A stretch of DNA of 64,000 bases, taken from NCBI GenBank assembly GCA_013399855.1, contig VXAY01004089.1:1159342-1223341 (forward strand), given 5' to 3'. Source of the stretch: Oxyruncus cristatus (lineage: Eukaryota > Chordata > Aves > Passeriformes > Cotingidae). A program made the position numbers and the translations under genes. The notes under the pieces were generated by a model. That model was given only the letters and a program-made list of their open reading frames with translations, searched no databases and was not told the origin of the DNA. Shown in pieces: positions 60,621 to 64,000 of this stretch (the first letter of the stretch is position 1; each line of letters begins with the position of its first letter).

Positions 60621-61079
60621 CGTCTCTATGGCGACTTCTCGCGAGACTTCATCTTCTTCTTCCTCCTCCTCCTCGCCCTCCGCCACCTCACGAACAGCCC
60701 TCTACCTACGCCCCCCCGGAGGTGCCACGGCGCCGCCCGCTCATTAGTAAAACCCGCTTCAAAACCGCCGCGCGCCCACCGTTTTGATTGAATTTTTTTT
60801 GCGTTTTAATTTCTAAAAGTTCTCTTACAGTTGTTTTTTTTTTTTTTCTTTTAACCATTTTTAAACCGGCGCGCGTCGCCCGGCAACCGAGCGCCGCCCA
60901 CTGACCTACTTCTAAAATTAAAGCTAAACCCTCTCCGCGCGAGGAAGGGCTGCGGGGGTCGCGTCCCCCCTCGCCCCCTAAGTGCCTCACTTAGCCCTAG
61001 TTTTGCCCCCGAGCGGCCGCTCCCGGCGGGTCTCGGGGCTCCCTCCCCTGCCCGCGGTAACGAACACAAGATGGCGGGC

Positions 61080-61275
61080 GGGGCGGCGGTGCCGTTCAAA
61101 CCCCGGGCCCGGCCCTTCCGGTCCCAACCTGCCCCGCGCTTTTCTAACGAATTTCTTTTCGAGTTCGCCGTTTCCGCGCCATTTTCGAGTGTGGAAGCGG
61201 CCGAGCTTCCACAGCAGCCGCGGCCGCCCGCGCCGCCGCCGCCTCGCTGGGGCTGGGAGCCGCCGGGATAGGCAG
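61080..61275 (+). other. Candidate untranslated first exon of SMC4
   Basis: A donor GGCAG|gtacga at 61275 follows a GC-rich stretch just downstream of the YY1-like site. This exon has no in-frame path to the SMC4 start and is read as 5' UTR. An ATG at 61071 opens a 66-codon frame ending at 61271, just before the donor, which would be an upstream ORF if transcription starts far enough left. The 5' limit is uncertain. Confidence 0.45.
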
Positions 61276-63522
61276 GTACGAGCTCGGCGCGAGGAGGCGG
61301 CGGCGGTTCGCCCTCAGGGCGGCAGGGTCGGGGGGGCTTCGCCCGCGGGGGGAGAGCGGCGGAGGAGGTGCCCTCGGGGGGGCTGCCCCGGACTGGGGGT
61401 GCTGAGGGGAAGGTGCTGAGGAGGAGACAGGGGTCGTTGAGGGCAGGGGCAGGGGCTGCTGAAGGGAAGGTGCTGAGGGGAAGGGTAGGGAGTGCTGAGG
61501 AAGGTGCTGAGGAGGAGATAGGAGGTGCTGAGGGGGAAGACAGGGCTGCTGAGAAGAAGGTGCTGAGATGGAAGATAGGGGTGGTGAGGGGAAGGTGCTG
61601 AGGGAGAAAGGCTGAGGGTGCTGAGGGGAAGGGCAGGGGGTGCTGAGGGGGCGGCGGGTTCTGCCCCGCGCCTTCTTTTTCCACTTCCCCTCGCCCTGAG
61701 GGAGGAGAAGCGGCGGCAGCGCCTCTCCCGCGGCCCCGCTGAGGCTCTCCCCGAGGGCTCCGGGCTCGGCGGGGTCATCCCGGCTGCTGTCGGGTTTGGG
61801 GAGGGGGTCACACCGGGGCTGTGCAGCCCGAGGGTCCCGCTGTGCGCTTGGGGACCCTCAGAGACCCGCCGAGGACGGGAACGCTTTTGCGGAGCGGAGA
61901 GATCCGATTTTAATATGCTTTGGGCAGAGACCCTTCTGCAACCAGCTCTGCTTGGATGCTTGAAGGATGAGAGAGAAACACCAAGAAAGCCCTTAACGAC
62001 TTAAAAGAGTTGGGCTCGACGATCCTTGTGGGTTCCTTCCAATTCGGAATATTCTGCGACTTGGAAAGAGCGTGACAAGGGCGCAGTCGGGCTCCTCGGG
62101 CTTAAAAAGAGCCCCGAGTTTGTCCCTGACAGGGGTTGTCGCAATCAGATTTAATCGGCTGTTAATAAGGAAGCCTTTCTGTCCGTCTCTGGCTCTTTTT
62201 TTTCCGCCATCCCCGTAAGAAAAACGGCGCTTGGCAGGAGCCCGTGGAGAGATGCTTTTACCAAACACCTTCGAGCTGGCTCGGGGGAGGGGCTGGGCAC
62301 GAATTTGTTAAATTTGTTAGAGACTATGTGGCAGCTGATTTATCGCGATGTAAAAGCTGAGGTCAAGTAGTTCGGCTCGTTCATTCTGTTGAAGTATCTG
62401 AGGAGGGGGGGAAGGGTTGGGAAGGTAAATAGGTCTATATTGCACAATTCTGTTGGAGTGGAGCAGTTCGTGGAAAAAAAAAATAAATAAATGTGGTGCT
62501 TTGAGAGGCTGTAATTGTCTGAGACAGCCATTGCGGAACACTTCTGAACCGGGGCATAGACTCAAATCGCCTGAAAATGAGTTGTGTCTCTCATTTCCCC
62601 CCCCTCCCCCATTGTCCCAAATGAAGGACTCTCATGAGAGTGTGGGTTGGGGGTAGGTCTGCAAACGTCAAATGATTGGCACCAATTGTAAGATGACTTT
62701 CTAACCACGTCAGTTTTTTATCTTGTGAGAAGTAAACTTTCTCATGTCTGTTTTTCTGCGAACTCGCTTCGCCACTTGCTGCGATTTCAGCTCTTTGGGG
62801 AGAGTTTCGCTCCTGCCCTCGTCTTTTCTTCTCCTCGGGTGCTTTCTATTTCTCCGTTTTGGGAGCTGTGCTGAAGTGCCAGCTGATGGCTTTTGTAATG
62901 CTCGTTCTTGCTCAGTTGACTTTAGCATCACAACTAGATGAAGGTATTTCGTTTTGCTTTCTCTGGGAAACGTTGAATGCTGGCAGGAGTGGCTGTGTTG
63001 TGTTTTGTGAGATGAGTGTGTTGATTTAAATTGTTTAAGAGTCAGGGCTTTGCTTTAATTGCGCGGGTCTTTTGTTTATCTGTGTATCTGAGTACAAATA
63101 TTTAGCACGGATTATTGAAAGTAAAACGAGTGTCGGGTCTGAAATGTAAAGAGTTCTTCCAGGAGAACACAAACATGTGGCTACTCTGTTATTCGAATGT
63201 GTCTTTAACTCTTTTGCCCCCAGCATCGCGGTGACTTTCTCTGAGCAAAGTCACAGCGCTGAACGTGTCCCTGCGAGTTTTCAGCAGGTAGATTCTGCCT
63301 GTTTTTACAGATTAGGCTTATCCCACTGATTTTGGGGGGTAATGTATCTGAAAGTATATCCTAATCTTGATAACTTGTTTCAAATGTGGATTTTTTTTGT
63401 CTTCTAAATGCCTCTAGTCCTTAGTTTCTAAGTGAGTCAAATAGCTGGGCAGACATGTAGGTAAATTCCTTAGGGGGTTGTAGTTCAGTGCTTAGATCAC
63501 GGGGTTTTCTTGTTTGTGTTAG
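61276..63522 (+). other. First intron of SMC4
   Basis: It begins with about 350 bases of diverged G-rich short repeats (GTGCTGAGGGGAAGG-type words, 61390–61650) and then passes into AT-richer unique sequence. No other gene is supported in it. Confidence 0.5.
61985..62062 (+). mobile_element. CR1 LINE 3' tail
   Basis: CCCTTAACGACTTAAAAGAG, TTGGGCTCGACGATCCTTGT and TTCCAATTCGGAATATTCTG are the sense CR1 3' end, within the first SMC4 intron. Confidence 0.8.
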
Positions 63523-63584
63523 CAAAGGAGATTGATCCCTTCAGTAGTTTGAAAGGAATGGAAAGGGAACGGCCAACAGGGATC

Positions 63585-63711
63585 ATGGCAAGCAAGAGCA
63601 CCAAGCCCTCCACAGCAGCCCGTCGGAAGGGCAGGGAGCCCTTGGACGAGTCCTCCAGTGACATAGAGGTGGAAAACGAAGGCAACAAGCAGCTTGACAA
63701 AGGTCCTCAAG
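63585..63711 (+). CDS. SMC4: Structural maintenance of chromosomes protein 4, first coding exon (gene continues right)
   Basis: SMC4 is the ATPase that pairs with SMC2 in condensin I and II. The exon spans 63523–63711 with a pyrimidine-rich AG acceptor and donor CAAG|gtaggt. Translation from 63585 gives MASKSTKPSTAARRKGREPL and then an acidic Ser/Glu-rich stretch ending KQLDKGPQ, matching the position and style of the vertebrate SMC4 N-terminus (human starts MPRKGTQPSTARRRE) ahead of the Walker A head. An in-frame ATG at 63558 would add nine residues; 63585 is preferred because it aligns with the human start. The name also rests on the divergent pairing with IFT80, as in mammals. Only 42 codons are in the window, so the ATPase head, hinge and coiled coils are not visible. 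Confidence 0.88.
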
Positions 63712-64000
63712 GTAGGTCTGGCTGCCCGTGCTGATGTGAGGAGGTGGTAGAGCCTTTTAGCAGCAATTGAATTTACCAACAGTTCCCTTTTACAAAGGAA
63801 TGCTGAAAGCCTTGTTTAAACTGCTTTTAACGCTGTAAAAAGGGCTTGTGAAGAGTTACAGGGTTTGGCCCAGTACAAGTGCAAAAGCAATTTGTAGGCT
63901 TTCTCCTAATAAAGCCTATTTCATATTCCTGATCTGGGACATTGTGCTTAAGATTGTGGTACAACAGCAGGATTTTTCAAATTTATAGGCAGCCAATGGT

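Larger units (their letters stand above)
60300..61300. promoter_or_regulatory. Bidirectional CpG-island promoter of IFT80 and SMC4
   Basis: The interval between the two divergently transcribed genes is strongly CpG-rich and without a TATA box. It holds the palindrome TCTCGCGAGA at 60637–60646, an element known from bidirectional and housekeeping promoters, and AAGATGGCGG at about 61069, a YY1-type site often just inside the transcription start. TTCAAA at 61095 is a possible CHR-type element, which would suit a G2/M gene such as SMC4; that part is inference. Confidence 0.75.

Noticed and set aside
60851..61811. 277-codon and 165-codon − strand frames
   Set aside because: They translate the antisense of the SMC4 first exon and a G-rich repeat in its first intron; composition artefact.
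61276..64000. mir-15b/mir-16 cluster, which in vertebrates lies in an SMC4 intron
   Set aside because: I looked for the TAGCAGCACGTAAAT and TAGCAGCACATCAT seeds and did not see them; the host intron is probably beyond the right edge.

Overview
The window is vertebrate nuclear DNA and almost certainly avian. It has split genes with GT-AG introns, many short CR1-type LINE tails, GC-rich minisatellites and CpG-island promoters. The gene order IL12A – (C3orf80 position) – IFT80 – SMC4 matches the human chromosome 3q25 neighbourhood as I remember it. I cannot name the species. All gene calls come from reading translations against family knowledge; no database search was run.

Layout. (1) 1–4165, + strand: the last four coding exons of IL12A (interleukin-12 p35) and an AU-rich 3' UTR; the 5' exons lie left of the window, and two introns carry tandem repeats. 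(2) About 6.9–16.9 kb, − strand: an apparently intact 11-exon gene encoding an acidic Ser/Glu-rich N-terminus, a FIIND-like (ZU5-UPA) module and a C-terminal death domain. I recognise the domains but no established gene name, and I know of no counterpart at the human locus. It is the most interesting item here. (3) About 17–31.5 kb: mostly gene-poor sequence with CR1 copies, minisatellites and a CpG-rich promoter-like block that runs into a 369-base assembly gap, where a C3orf80 orthologue would be expected. (4) 32.2–59.1 kb, − strand: a complete IFT80 coding region, 19 coding exons and 778 codons, including one intron that looks like a minor-spliceosome (U12) AT-AC intron. (5) About 60.2–61.4 kb: a CpG-island bidirectional promoter shared by IFT80 (left) and SMC4 (right). 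(6) 63523–63711, + strand: the first coding exon of SMC4, which continues beyond the window.

Functionally this is a chance neighbourhood rather than an operon. IL12A is a secreted cytokine subunit. The FIIND/death-domain protein resembles innate-immune and cell-death scaffolds (CARD8, NLRP1, PIDD1). IFT80 is a ciliary IFT-B subunit and SMC4 a condensin ATPase; the last two share a promoter.
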